A stretch of DNA of 64,000 nt from Paenibacillus pabuli (GCF_023101145.1 NZ_CP073714.1:7130001-7194000); one strand, 5' to 3'; positions 8,577 through 17,548 are shown, numbered from the stretch's first letter. Made by a program: numbers and translations. Notes: generated by a model from the letters alone, not told the origin.

Positions 8577-9461
8577 TTACTCACTCAGCATGGACTGTGT
8601 GAAATTAATCCACTCCCGGGTAGCGAAGGACAAATATCGATCCTTCTGCCAAATCATGCCGAGCTGCCATGGAATTACGGGCTCCATCACGGGTATAATG
8701 CGCACACGCATATGATCCACCTCACGACAGATTGTCTCTGGCAGCAACGCTACACCCAGATTGGCCGCTACCATTGCACTGAGCAGGTCCCACTGGGAGC
8801 TCTCATACACTACCCGGGGTTGAAATCCTGCATGCTGACAGGCGGCAATAATCCGATCATGCAGCGCAAAATCTTCCCGAAACAGTACAAAAGCATCATG
8901 CTCCAATTCACGAAGTGCGACCGACTCCTTAGCCGCGAGCGGGTGCGAAGGATGGACGAGCAGGTTCAGCTTTTCTTTCACAAAAACAAAATGATCCAAC
9001 AGTTCATCCACCGTTGGAAGAACAGCAACGCCAATATCCAGTGCACCACTGATGACATCGGCCTCCACTTTTTTGGCTCCGTCCTCGAATAGCTGAATGC
9101 TCACTTGCGGATAGGCTTTGTGGAATTCACCGATAATCATCGGGAAAAAGCTGGACCCTACCATCGGTGGAAGACCAATTCGCAGATGACCTTTCTTCAG
9201 ATTCATCAAGTCATCCAGCTCGGAAGACAAACTGCGAAATGACTTTTCAATCTCCAGCGCCTGCCGAAAAAAGACATGCCCCGCATCGGTCAGCGCCACC
9301 TTCTTCCCATAACGATCCAACAGGGTCACACCCAGTTCGTCTTCCAGGCTTTTGACTGTTTTACTGATGGTCGGTTGTGTAATGAACAGTACTTCGGCCG
9401 CTTTGGTGAAGCTCTGCTGCCGGGCAACTTCCAGAAAATATTGCAAATGGCGGATATCCAT
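8577..9461 (-). CDS. cidR: LysR-type regulator, CidR (YwbI)-like
   Basis: 294 residues from ATG at 9461 (MDIRHLQYFLEVA, the usual LysR start); an ATG at 9482 has no ribosome binding site. N-terminal wHTH (SFTKAAEVLFITQPTISKTVKSLE, about residues 17-40), then a periplasmic-binding-like effector domain. Divergent from cidA-cidB with 157 bp between the start codons, the same arrangement as B. subtilis ywbI/ywbHG, where CidR activates cidAB in response to acetate. The orthology call rests on context plus family. Confidence 0.85.
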   Translation of the reverse strand: MDIRHLQYFLEVARQQSFTKAAEVLFITQPTISKTVKSLEDELGVTLLDRYGKKVALTDAGHVFFRQALEIEKSFRSLSSELDDLMNLKKGHLRIGLPPMVGSSFFPMIIGEFHKAYPQVSIQLFEDGAKKVEADVISGALDIGVAVLPTVDELLDHFVFVKEKLNLLVHPSHPLAAKESVALRELEHDAFVLFREDFALHDRIIAACQHAGFQPRVVYESSQWDLLSAMVAANLGVALLPETICREVDHMRVRIIPVMEPVIPWQLGMIWQKDRYLSFATREWINFTQSMLSE

Positions 9462-9618
9462 CGTCTGATCCCCATCTCTCATAGATAAATGGAATGGTAA
9501 ACATTCTTAATATGCATTTTACTCATGAAAGAATGCGATGTAAAATTTGTGATATCAAATGAATCATTTTCATAAATAAATCAAAATCATCACGTTCATT
9601 ATACAAGGAGGGATTGAA

Positions 9619-9990
9619 GTGAAGAAATGGGGCCTTGGCATTTTGCAAGTTGCGCTCTTGATGGCCTTTTCACTGCTCATGGACCTGTTGGCCCGTACTC
9701 TCCATCTGCCCGTACCGGGTTCCATACTCGGCATGGTTGTACTGTTCATTTTGCTCCAGACCCGGGTCGTGAAGCTGCGCTGGATCGAAGTTGGAGCTGC
9801 CTGGCTGCTCGGTGAGCTGCTGCTGTTTTTCATCCCGTCAGCCGTTGGCATTATGAACTACATGCCCATGCTGGAGCAAGACGGACTGCAAATTTTGTTT
9901 ATTGTCCTGCTTAGCACATTTCTGGTCATGGCCTGCACAGGCCTTGTTGCCACCCGAATAGCAAAAAGAAAGGAGCGTCACACCGGATGA
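9619..9990 (+). CDS. cidA: CidA/LrgA family holin-like protein
   Basis: 123 residues, GTG start at 9619 with AAGGAGGG at 9605-9612. Four hydrophobic segments, with the family signature around HLPVPGSILGMV and a following LLQTRVVKL. CidA-type proteins form small membrane oligomers that affect autolysis and, in recent work, export of overflow metabolites. It overlaps cidB by 4 bp, so translation is coupled. A weak promoter-like pair (TTGTGA 9547-9552, CATAAA 9571-9576) lies upstream within reach of the divergent LysR regulator. Confidence 0.88.
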   Translation: MKKWGLGILQVALLMAFSLLMDLLARTLHLPVPGSILGMVVLFILLQTRVVKLRWIEVGAAWLLGELLLFFIPSAVGIMNYMPMLEQDGLQILFIVLLSTFLVMACTGLVATRIAKRKERHTG

Positions 9991-10667
9991 TTGGATTTCT
10001 CTGCCTGTTATTAACCGTCGGTATTTACTGGGTCTCCAAACGCATGTATCGCAATCTGCCCAAAGTGTATCTGTCTCCGCTGCTGATTACGCCACTTCTT
10101 GTCGTCGGTGTGCTGCTCGCAACAGGCACGGATTACGCAGACTACAGCAGTGGTGGCAAATGGCTAAGTCTGCTGCTTCAACCTGCTACGGTGGCCTTTG
10201 CCATACCGCTCTATACGTTTTTCCATGTACTCAAAAAACATATTTCCGAGATCGTCCTTAGCGTAATGACAGGCTCCGTGGTAGCAGTCCTCTCTTCTGC
10301 CCTGCTCGCCAAATGGCTGCGCCTGGACTCCGGACTCATTCATAGTCTGATCCCAAGATCGATCACGACCCCTATTGCTATGAACGTATCGGCTACCATT
10401 GGAGGCATTCCGGCCGTTACCGCGGTTTTTGTCATCATGACTGGTCTGCTGGGTGCGATTATGGGGCCATCCATTGTAAAAATGCTGCGTATTGATGGCG
10501 AGATTGCACGTGGTACGTTGCTTGGAACCGGTGCCCATGGAACAGGCACATCCAAGGCTTTTGAGCTCAGTTCACTGACAGGAACCATCTCCAGTATCTC
10601 TATGGTACTGGCCGCATTGTTCACATTGGCGGTTGCACCCCTACTATCTAAACTTATTTTCCCATAA
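9987..10667 (+). CDS. cidB: CidB/LrgB family membrane protein
   Basis: 226 residues with 6 to 7 hydrophobic segments and the LrgB signatures SLIPRSITTPIAM and TGAHGTGTSKAFE. It starts in an ATGA overlap with cidA, so the two form one operon. CidB/LrgB is the partner of the holin-like CidA and is thought to be part of the same membrane complex. Length is normal for the family (~230). Confidence 0.9.
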   Translation: MIGFLCLLLTVGIYWVSKRMYRNLPKVYLSPLLITPLLVVGVLLATGTDYADYSSGGKWLSLLLQPATVAFAIPLYTFFHVLKKHISEIVLSVMTGSVVAVLSSALLAKWLRLDSGLIHSLIPRSITTPIAMNVSATIGGIPAVTAVFVIMTGLLGAIMGPSIVKMLRIDGEIARGTLLGTGAHGTGTSKAFELSSLTGTISSISMVLAALFTLAVAPLLSKLIFP

Positions 10668-10772
10668 TAGATGGAATTAACCCTATTTCTTGAAATATTA
10701 TTGTTGTATTAAAGCCCTTTCTTCCTTACAATAAGGACAGGTTTTAATTGCGAATATTGCGGGGGAGATGCG

Positions 10773-11291
10773 ATGAAAAGAACCGGAATGAAGAGATCTC
10801 TGGACCGCCTTGGACGAATTGTCCTTCCCAAAGAAATGCGGGATACGATGGAAATCCATATCGGCGATCCGCTCGAGTTTTTCATTGAAGGGAAAGAGTT
10901 GATTTTGAGAAAGTATAAATCAACGTTGTGTGTGTTTTGCGGTGATGTGGATACGGAAATGTATTTCAAAGAGCAATTCATCTGCCGGACTTGTGCAATT
11001 CAGTTAAAACACCCGGATGACACTCCCGAATGGTTCGTTCCTCAGAACAAACAGGCTCCTGCACCCGTGGAGCGTCCTGCTACCGAATCCGCCACAGTCT
11101 CGTCCCCCACTCGGGAAGAAGGGGCTACAGCTGCCAACCAAGAGTACCCGGACCTGCGGCCGAAGACGGCACGTATGCTGCAACAGATGAAGGAAATTGT
11201 TGAACAGAATCCCGGTTTGGCTCAACAGCAAATTGCGGAAAAGCTTGGCATTAGCCAAGGACGCGTCTCCCAACTTAAAAAACTACTATAA
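10773..11291 (+). CDS. AbrB-family regulator with zinc-ribbon-like Cys pairs and a C-terminal HTH
   Basis: 172 residues. Residues ~5-50 are a swapped-hairpin SpoVT/AbrB DNA-binding domain (SLDRLGRIVLPKEMRDTM, then LEFFIEGKELILRKYK). Next come CVFCG (Cys53, Cys56) and ICRTC (Cys71, Cys74), spaced like a zinc ribbon. A linker rich in Pro, Ala and Glu follows, then residues ~140-172 form an HTH (QQQIAEKLGISQGRVSQLKKLL). Classical AbrB is 94 residues and has no such tail. Start ATG 10773 with GGGGGAGA upstream. Monocistronic, with a terminator at 11353. Targets unknown; transition-state control is the family role. Confidence 0.8.
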   Translation: MKRTGMKRSLDRLGRIVLPKEMRDTMEIHIGDPLEFFIEGKELILRKYKSTLCVFCGDVDTEMYFKEQFICRTCAIQLKHPDDTPEWFVPQNKQAPAPVERPATESATVSSPTREEGATAANQEYPDLRPKTARMLQQMKEIVEQNPGLAQQQIAEKLGISQGRVSQLKKLL

Positions 11292-11352
11292 CATGAATTA
11301 ATTCGATTATTTATAATCAGGAGACCTTCCGTTACAAGAAGTCCCGTTGCAA

Positions 11353-11393
11353 GAGAACCCGTTGAACTCCGTGGGTTCTTCTTTTTTTATTTT
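11353..11393 (+). terminator. intrinsic terminator after AbrB-like gene
   Basis: GAGAACCCG pairs with the GTGGGTTCTT region, followed by an uninterrupted T tract. Confidence 0.75.
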
Positions 11394-11417
11394 CATACGG
11401 TAAGGGAAAGGAATGTT

Positions 11418-12113
11418 ATGGATAAAATCCTCTATCTATCACAATTTAATCTAATGTCCTCTTTGTCCAAGGCAGACCTGATCGAAATGGACAGCATGAC
11501 GTCCATCACGACCGTATCCAAGAATACGCTGATCCAGACACCGGATACATTTGCGGAAGGTTTCTATTTTGTGAAAAAAGGGAAAGTCCGCCTGTACACA
11601 TTATCGGAAGAAGGAAAACAGTTTACACTCGATATTTTGAAGGAAGGGAATGTGTTTGGGGAAATGAACGGCATTTCACTCGGCACACGCTCCGTATATA
11701 TCGAAACCCTGGAGGAATGCGATATTTGCCTGATGAACAGGCAGCGTTTTGAACAATTTCTGATTGAACACCCCGAGTTTATGATGAATCTGATGAAAGT
11801 ACTCAGCGAGCGAATCAAGGGTATGAGTGAGTTGACACAGAAGCTGGCCCTGGGTAACCTGCATGACAAAATTATGCATAATCTTACTCGACTGGCGGAT
11901 CAGATGGGATGGGTGGAAGAAGGAGATTACGGTCGGATCAACCTTGTACTGACCCATCAGGAGATTGCCTGGATGGCTGGAGCCACGCGTGAGTCTGTCA
12001 GTGTTGCCCTGCATGATCTTGCAAGGGTTGGCCGTATTCGTACCGGGTTCAAATCCGTTGCTGTGCGTCGCAACGAACTATCCACATCATTCCGAATTCA
12101 TACCCAGTTGTAA
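11418..12113 (+). CDS. Crp/Fnr-family transcriptional regulator
   Basis: 231 residues. Residues ~15-125 form a cyclic-nucleotide-binding-type beta barrel (FYFVKKGKVRLYTLSEEGKQ, GNVFGEMNGIS), followed by the dimer helix and a C-terminal Crp-type wHTH with LTHQEIAWMAGATRESVSVA. No N-terminal Cys cluster is present, so it is not a classic Fnr; the ligand is unknown. RBS AAAGGAA precedes ATG 11418. Stand-alone, with no obvious target other than itself or the adjacent gene. Confidence 0.88.
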   Translation: MDKILYLSQFNLMSSLSKADLIEMDSMTSITTVSKNTLIQTPDTFAEGFYFVKKGKVRLYTLSEEGKQFTLDILKEGNVFGEMNGISLGTRSVYIETLEECDICLMNRQRFEQFLIEHPEFMMNLMKVLSERIKGMSELTQKLALGNLHDKIMHNLTRLADQMGWVEEGDYGRINLVLTHQEIAWMAGATRESVSVALHDLARVGRIRTGFKSVAVRRNELSTSFRIHTQL

Positions 12114-12172
12114 GGTGCATTACATCTCTATTCTGCTGCTAATTGTATCGTGTAGATGAATAAATCTATACA

Positions 12173-12220
12173 ATATCAGCATTTTGCACAAACCCAAAGG
12201 ATTATAATAAATGCTGATAT
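12173..12220. promoter_or_regulatory. inverted repeat in the leader of the alkylation-repair gene
   Basis: ATATCAGCATT (12173-12183) and AATGCTGATAT (12210-12220) are perfect 11-bp arms. The right arm abuts the ribosome binding site AAGGAGGAG (12223 onward). It could be an operator or an RNA hairpin that controls translation. Confidence 0.5.
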
Positions 12221-12238
12221 ACAAGGAGGAGCACGGTG

Positions 12239-13093
12239 ATGGATGAAAAGACAGACCTGGATATACCTGAGGACATTCTTCTACGCAAAGGCGCCCGTAA
12301 AGGGGCTGACATTCCTGATCACATCCGCAATCTGCTGCAATCTGGACATATCGAATCGGTAAACCTGACGGAGTGGCTTGCTGTCGATCACATTCTCCTT
12401 TTTCAGCAGGTTGCCCATGAACTGGAAATGGACGCCGAAACCCGCGAGATCACGGAGCAGTTAATACAGATGAATGAACAGCGAATCATGAAAATTATCC
12501 CGACCATCGCCGCAAATTGGCTCAACCTTATGGAGCGAATGGGAGATAAGAAACGAACCCGCATCTTCCGTTCCCTTGCGGAGCATCGTTCAGACAGTGT
12601 GCGCTGCTGGGCGGCCTATATCATCGGATTGGATTCCCGTTTGAATCTGATTCAAAAGCTGGATCGTACCCGCCCCTTCGCAGCGGATCACCACTTTGGT
12701 GTACGAGAGATTGCCTGGATGGCTGTTCGGGAGCCAATTACCGGTGAATTATCCAACGCGCTAATGCTGCTTATGGACTGGGTGATCGATCCTGACCCGT
12801 TGATCCGACGGTTTGCCATAGAATCGATAAGACCGCACGGTGTGTGGGCCAAACATATCCAGGAGTTAAAAGTAAACCCTGCAATGGCCCTGCCTTTACT
12901 CAACCATGTAAAATCGGATGCTCATAAATATGTGCAGGACTCTGTCAGCAACTGGTTAAACGACGCTGGTAAAACCAACCCGGATTGGGTTCGTCAGATA
13001 TGTGAATCTTGGATTCAGCAATCGGATACCCAGCATACGCTGCGGATCATTACACGTGGTCAACGAAGCCTTTTCACCTCTAATCCGTATTAA
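12239..13093 (+). CDS. DNA alkylation repair protein, AlkC/AlkD-type HEAT-like repeats
   Basis: 284 residues from ATG 12239 (a GTG codon directly before could also start). Entirely helical in appearance. The segments FGVREIAWMAVR, IDPDPLIRRFAIESIRPHG, LPLLNHVKSDAHKYVQDSVSNWLND and HTLRIITRGQRSL are characteristic of the HEAT-like glycosylases of the AlkC/AlkD superfamily, which excise positively charged alkylated bases. The gene is alone, preceded by a leader inverted repeat and followed by a strong terminator. AlkC versus AlkD subfamily is not settled here; no catalytic assay can be inferred. Confidence 0.78.
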   Translation: MDEKTDLDIPEDILLRKGARKGADIPDHIRNLLQSGHIESVNLTEWLAVDHILLFQQVAHELEMDAETREITEQLIQMNEQRIMKIIPTIAANWLNLMERMGDKKRTRIFRSLAEHRSDSVRCWAAYIIGLDSRLNLIQKLDRTRPFAADHHFGVREIAWMAVREPITGELSNALMLLMDWVIDPDPLIRRFAIESIRPHGVWAKHIQELKVNPAMALPLLNHVKSDAHKYVQDSVSNWLNDAGKTNPDWVRQICESWIQQSDTQHTLRIITRGQRSLFTSNPY

Positions 13094-13123
13094 GCCCTTG
13101 TATGGGACACCCTCGGCATTATG

Positions 13124-13172
13124 ATACTAAAAAGATGACTACCGCTCGTTGCAGTAGTCATCTTTTTAGTAT
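13124..13172. terminator. bidirectional terminator
   Basis: Perfect 17-bp stem: ACTAAAAAGATGACTAC (13126-13142) with its complement at 13154-13170. T-rich on either strand, and it lies between convergent genes. Confidence 0.85.
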
Positions 13173-13217
13173 TTCTCAGTCATAACTAATTGCTACGGTT
13201 CATTCTGAATCGATCTT

Positions 13218-13604
13218 TTAGACCTGCACCAGATCCGTATCCAATTCTTCTGCCTCCAATTTACGCATGCTCATAATGAGAACAATAATGTTGGCAACCA
13301 GTAACACCGCCGGGAAAGGAACAGCTGCGTATTGTCCGTAAATTAGATGACTCCCTACAGCCCCAATCAGAATGAACGTCAGTACTCCCGAAGCCAGAAT
13401 ACGAGTTCGAGGAATCAACAGACCCACCGCACTGAGCAGCTCTACTGCACCAATGAGATACATCGTCCATGTAGGATAGGAGAAACCTTCGAAAGTCTGT
13501 ACCATCATCTCTGCCCCACTAACCTTGTTAAAGCCTGCCATTACAAATACACCTGCAAGCACAACCAACGCAATATACCCCAAAATTCGTATGCCTTTGT
13601 TCAT
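13218..13604 (-). CDS. DoxX family membrane protein
   Basis: 128 residues from ATG at 13604, chosen because CAGGAGGATT lies just upstream; the longer frame adds an unlikely N-terminus. Four transmembrane segments: GYIALVVLAGVFVMAG, the segment before GAVELLSAVGLLIP, ILASGVLTFILIGAV, and FPAVLLVANIIVLIMS. The AGxxK and GAxELL signatures fit DoxX/DoxD-like proteins. Such genes are commonly paired with an HxlR or MarR regulator responding to thiol or quinone stress; here the HxlR gene is divergent, 368 bp away. Confidence 0.82.
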   Translation of the reverse strand: MNKGIRILGYIALVVLAGVFVMAGFNKVSGAEMMVQTFEGFSYPTWTMYLIGAVELLSAVGLLIPRTRILASGVLTFILIGAVGSHLIYGQYAAVPFPAVLLVANIIVLIMSMRKLEAEELDTDLVQV

Positions 13605-13842
13605 ATGTATAATCCTCCTGAAAATGAATGTCCATATCCATCTGTTGTATAAAAAGCAATCTATGTAAAAGTTACAACGTAACTCTATTTTTAAAATGGG
13701 CAGTTTGCACTGCAAAATTGATATGTGCTGATATTATACATATTAATAATCATTAACTTACTTTTATGAAGTGAGTATATAATAATAACATTATTTATTC
13801 AAGTAATTTTTTGACGAATAGTGTATAATACATACAAAAGGT

Positions 13843-13869
13843 ATGTTACAGTACATTTTGTAGTAACAT
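13843..13869. promoter_or_regulatory. candidate HxlR operator
   Basis: ATGTTAC (13843-13849) and GTAACAT (13863-13869) form a 7-bp inverted repeat with a 13-bp spacer, between the divergent DoxX and HxlR genes. A TATAAT lies at 13824-13829 without a good -35. Confidence 0.4.
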
Positions 13870-13972
13870 GTTGACTTCATTGTCCCTTACTTTGGTCAGA
13901 GCGGCAGAAAGCCACGCACTTTTATATATACGAGGAAATTCATCCATACTTAATTGAATCGAGGTGAACACG

Positions 13973-14311
13973 TTGAAGCTGAGAAAAGTAAAATCACCAA
14001 ATCCCTGTCTCATTACGCAAGCCATGGATATCATCGGTAAGAAATGGGTGCTGCTCATCATGTACCAACTGTTATCCGGACCCAAACGATTCACAGAGCT
14101 GGAAGCAGAAATGGCGATTAGCGGTCGGTTGTTATCCGAACGTCTGAAGGAAATGGAAACGGAAGGTATCGTAACCCGGCATATGTATCCTGAAATTCCG
14201 CCCCGCGTCGAGTATGAATTGACGCCCAAAGGCAGAGCCATCGAACCCGTCATCAATCAGATTTACAACTGGTCCTCAGACTGGTTAAAACAGCAGCAGT
14301 CTACTAAGTAG
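13973..14311 (+). CDS. HxlR-family transcriptional regulator
   Basis: 112 residues from TTG at 13973, preferred because GAGGTG (13961-13966) is then a well-spaced ribosome binding site; an in-frame GTG at 13964 overlaps that site. The fold is the short wHTH of HxlR: CLITQAMDIIGKKWVLLIMY, FTELEAEMAISGRLLSERLKE, then the wing ending in ELTPKGRAIEPVI. Cys residue near the N-terminus (PNPCLITQ) is the conserved redox-sensing position in HypR/YodB-type members. Likely controls the divergent DoxX gene. Confidence 0.88.
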   Translation: MKLRKVKSPNPCLITQAMDIIGKKWVLLIMYQLLSGPKRFTELEAEMAISGRLLSERLKEMETEGIVTRHMYPEIPPRVEYELTPKGRAIEPVINQIYNWSSDWLKQQQSTK

Positions 14312-14335
14312 CCAGATTCTGTTCATGTACAACAC

Positions 14336-14390
14336 AAAAACGCCTGAATTGAACTGATCTTCCGATCAGTCCAGATTCAGGCGTCTTTTT
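14336..14390. terminator. bidirectional terminator
   Basis: ACGCCTGAAT (14340-14349) pairs with ATTCAGGCGT (14375-14384), with an inner CTGATC/GATCAG stem and flanking A and T runs. Confidence 0.8.
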
Positions 14391-14425
14391 CACTCGTTTA
14401 TATTTCTGGTTATGTCATAAATGGA

Positions 14426-15430
14426 TTAATGCGAGAGATGCTTGGAGGGTTTAAGCTGGACCGGTAGCCCGGAATCTGCCGAAACCAATGCCGCCGTTGT
14501 AATCTCCTGAGTACGGCAGGCATCCGCATAATCGGATAAAATCCGTGAGCGGTCACCTGTACGAAGGGCGTGAATGAATGCTTCATTTTCCCGCTCATAC
14601 GGGTTATGCCCTGCCGGAATCTCCAGACCTGCCATCGCATGAGGGGCAGCACTTGGCAGAAGAAGGCGTTCAGGCGTCCAATCCCAGACTCCGGCATCCG
14701 TGTAGAACTGGAGCCCTGCGCCGCCCTCGCCATCTGGCAGCAGGCAAGTGTTGGCAATGCTAGCGATAGCCCCACTCTCCAGCTTGAGCGATACATTCGC
14801 CACATCGGCTACCGTGACATGTTCATGCTTCTCATGCATGCTGCGTTGAGCCGCTACAGCATATACCTCCGTCACTTCGCCAGCACAGTACCTCAGCAAA
14901 TCCACGATATGGGTCGTCTGTTCCACAAACTGTCCCCCGGAGCCTTCCTGGCGACGCCACCAGGCGACTCCAGGCATTCCGCCCATCCACCGTCCAAGCG
15001 CCATGCCAACGGTCTGCTCTTTCATCGCTTCTTTCAGTACCTGTGCTGCCTCCTGATAACGGAAATGGTAACCTACCGATGTCAATAAGCCTGAACTTTG
15101 TACCTGATCCAGCACCTGACGAGGGACATCCATGCCTGTACTCAGCGGTTTCTCCACCAGGAACGGGATACCCCGACGTATCAATTCGGCTTCAATCGTT
15201 CCATGAGACATCGGGGGCACACAGATATAGACTGCATCCAGCTTTTCACCATCCAGCATATGTTCAAGTTCACCGTAGCCAACAGCATCATAGACAGAAG
15301 CCATGGCCTCCGCCTTCTCCAGCGCTGTTCCGCAGACAGATGCTACACGAACGCCTTCCATTCGTGCCAGAATATCTGCATGTACCTTGCTGAACCAACC
15401 TGTTCCAATGATTCCGATCTGTAAAGTCAT
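14426..15430 (-). CDS. Gfo/Idh/MocA family NAD(P)-dependent oxidoreductase
   Basis: 334 residues. Rossmann motif GIIGTGWFSKVH (residues ~6-17), the signature EKPLST (~93-98), and the C-terminal alpha/beta domain with GGQFVEQTTHIVDLLRY, whose His-Asp is the usual catalytic region. Enzymes of this family oxidise or reduce sugars and inositols. Preceded by GAGAGGGG. It lies 68 bp downstream of glpD in the same direction and may be co-transcribed, but its substrate is not shown by context. Confidence 0.85.
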   Translation of the reverse strand: MTLQIGIIGTGWFSKVHADILARMEGVRVASVCGTALEKAEAMASVYDAVGYGELEHMLDGEKLDAVYICVPPMSHGTIEAELIRRGIPFLVEKPLSTGMDVPRQVLDQVQSSGLLTSVGYHFRYQEAAQVLKEAMKEQTVGMALGRWMGGMPGVAWWRRQEGSGGQFVEQTTHIVDLLRYCAGEVTEVYAVAAQRSMHEKHEHVTVADVANVSLKLESGAIASIANTCLLPDGEGGAGLQFYTDAGVWDWTPERLLLPSAAPHAMAGLEIPAGHNPYERENEAFIHALRTGDRSRILSDYADACRTQEITTAALVSADSGLPVQLKPSKHLSH

Positions 15431-15498
15431 AGATGTAATCCCCTCTCCTTGTTACACGCTTACATGTTCCATTCGACCCCCAGATGCGAAATCCTGCA

Positions 15499-17157
15499 TT
15501 AGATTTGCCCAGATGCTTCCAAGAGCAGCTGATCCAGTTCATTCGCAAACCTCGTCGCCTGCTCCTCCGGCCAATCCATGCATTCAGCCATATATTGAAT
15601 AACCGCTACCTTATATCGACGGACTTCCTCAATGCGGAAAAAAAGGTCCCCGGTACGTCGCACAAAAAAGTCTGCCGGTGTCATCGTCATCTCCTCATCG
15701 ATAGCGTAGCTCAGCATCAGCAATAGCTCCTGTGGCATGCCGTGCAGTTCAGCTTTTGCCCGGCGATCAGGCATCCGCTCGTACAGTGCGTCCACATTGG
15801 AACCATATACGCGGGCTAATCGCTCCGCAGCAGATCGGTCGAGTCCAAGTGCGATGCCGTCCTTAATCTTGCGTTCAGCATATGCACCAAATCCGGCGGA
15901 ACCACCAACGTGGCCTCCGGAGATTGGCATCTCTTTCGTTAGACATGGTCCAATCGATATCCCCATCTCCTGCTCCAATTGGCGGGCAGCCAAATCAACA
16001 ACCATCTCGGCCATTTTACGGTACCCGGTTAATTTGCCTCCGGCAATGGTAATCAACCCCGAAGGGGCTATCCATACTTCATCCTTGCGTGAAATTTCGG
16101 AAGGCCCCTTACCTTCCTCATGAATCAACGGACGAACCCCCGCCCAACCGGACTCCGCATCCTCTGCCCGAATGCGTACATCCGGGAACATGCCATTGAT
16201 GGCATGGATGACATAATTCCGATCTGCCTCGGAGATTAACGGGTGTGCGGGATCATCTTCGAAGACGGTATCTGTGGTTCCTACATAGGTTTTCCCATCC
16301 CGCGGAACAGCAAAGACCATTCGTCCATCCGGCGTATCAAAATATACCGCCTGCCTTAACGGGAAACGCGTACCGTCGAATACCAGATGAATGCCTTTTG
16401 TCATCTGCAACGTTTTGCCTTGGCGTGAACCATCAATCTTCCGCAGCTCATCCACCCAGGGACCGGAAGCATTGATCACTTTGGCTGCCCGCAAATCATA
16501 AGATTGACCGCTGATCTGGTCCACTGCCTGAATGCCTGTAATAACCCCATTCTCCTTCAGGAACTCCGCTGCCTTTACATAGTTCACCGCCTGTGCACCG
16601 TACTGTACCGCTTCCTTCATCACTTCAATGGTGAGTCGGGCATCATCCGTTCGATACTCCACATATCGTCCACCACCCAGCAGTCCGTTCTTGCGCAGCA
16701 GGGGCTCACTATCTGAAACAGCTCCGGCATTTAACATTTTGCGTCGCTCGCTACGCTTTACTCCGGCAAGCCGGTCATACACCATCAGGCCAATGGATGT
16801 ACTGAAGCGGCCAAAGGTACCCGCTGTATAGATGGGGAGCAGCATTGGTTCCGGTGTCGTCACATGTGGCCCATTCTCGTACACCACCGCTCGCTCCCTC
16901 CCCACCTCAGCCACCATCTTCACTTCAAACTGCTTCAAATACCGCAGACCGCCATGCACCAGTTTGGTCGAACGACTGGATGTACCTGCGGCAAAATCCT
17001 GCATTTCCACCAATGCTGTCTTTAATCCGCGGGAGGCTGCATCCAGCGCAATCCCGGCACCCGTGATCCCTCCTCCAATAATCAATATGTCAAAATGTGC
17101 ATTCGCCATCCGGTCCAGATATTCGGTACGCTTTTTCGCCGAGAACGATGCTGTCAT
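15499..17157 (-). CDS. glpD: aerobic glycerol-3-phosphate dehydrogenase
   Basis: 552 residues from ATG at 17157, chosen for the GGGAGGAAT site just upstream; an ATG at 17172 lacks one. FAD-binding GGGITGAG at ~28-35, followed by SSRSTKLVHGGLRYL, VRPLIHEEG and TIAGGKLTGYRKMAE, all diagnostic of GlpD. It oxidises glycerol-3-phosphate to dihydroxyacetone phosphate and feeds electrons to menaquinone at the membrane. The leader carries a terminator hairpin (17202-17253) that fits GlpP antitermination, and a promoter candidate lies further upstream. Works with glpK and glpP just behind it. Confidence 0.96.
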   Translation of the reverse strand: MTASFSAKKRTEYLDRMANAHFDILIIGGGITGAGIALDAASRGLKTALVEMQDFAAGTSSRSTKLVHGGLRYLKQFEVKMVAEVGRERAVVYENGPHVTTPEPMLLPIYTAGTFGRFSTSIGLMVYDRLAGVKRSERRKMLNAGAVSDSEPLLRKNGLLGGGRYVEYRTDDARLTIEVMKEAVQYGAQAVNYVKAAEFLKENGVITGIQAVDQISGQSYDLRAAKVINASGPWVDELRKIDGSRQGKTLQMTKGIHLVFDGTRFPLRQAVYFDTPDGRMVFAVPRDGKTYVGTTDTVFEDDPAHPLISEADRNYVIHAINGMFPDVRIRAEDAESGWAGVRPLIHEEGKGPSEISRKDEVWIAPSGLITIAGGKLTGYRKMAEMVVDLAARQLEQEMGISIGPCLTKEMPISGGHVGGSAGFGAYAERKIKDGIALGLDRSAAERLARVYGSNVDALYERMPDRRAKAELHGMPQELLLMLSYAIDEEMTMTPADFFVRRTGDLFFRIEEVRRYKVAVIQYMAECMDWPEEQATRFANELDQLLLEASGQI

Positions 17158-17201
17158 CCCGATTCCTCCCATTCATTACCTTTGTTTTACCCACAAAAGC
17201 A

Positions 17202-17253
17202 CAAAAAAAGACCACGTCATTCGCTGCAGCAATTGCTGAGCGGTACGTGGTCT
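17202..17253 (-). promoter_or_regulatory. glpD leader terminator, likely GlpP-responsive
   Basis: On the minus strand AGACCACGT pairs with ACGTGGTCT (17245-17253 and 17209-17217), with an inner GCAATTGC-containing loop region, followed by a run of seven T. It lies 45 bp before the glpD start and after the promoter candidate. In B. subtilis the glpD leader is controlled by antitermination by GlpP plus glycerol-3-phosphate; glpP is present here at 19060. Confidence 0.75.
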
Positions 17254-17292
17254 CTCCCGATCTCCAGACATCATTTTTTAACTTGTGACTTA

Positions 17293-17321
17293 ATCCTATC
17301 ACACATTTAAGGCGGCGTGAA
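17293..17321 (-). promoter_or_regulatory. candidate glpD promoter
   Basis: Minus strand TTCACG (17316-17321), 17-bp spacer, TAGGAT (17293-17298). It precedes the leader terminator. Confidence 0.45.
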
Positions 17322-17548
17322 GGCCTGAAATGACACATTATTCAAAAAAATTTCAAAAAGTTGTTCTACCTGCGGATGGAATTTCAAACTGATCCACTAA
17401 TCATTTATTTTTCCTTATAGTGGGTATATGTTTTCTCTCCCCCAGGAAAATAAACCCTGTAAATCATGCATCATTTTTCACCAATAAATATCATATATTG
17501 TAGAACTTTAACGAAAAAGTACAAATGACCATTTCGAGGAATATCCCC

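Noticed and set aside
13605..13715. N-terminal extension of the DoxX protein
   Set aside because: The strong ribosome binding site is at 13613-13620; upstream residues are not DoxX-like.
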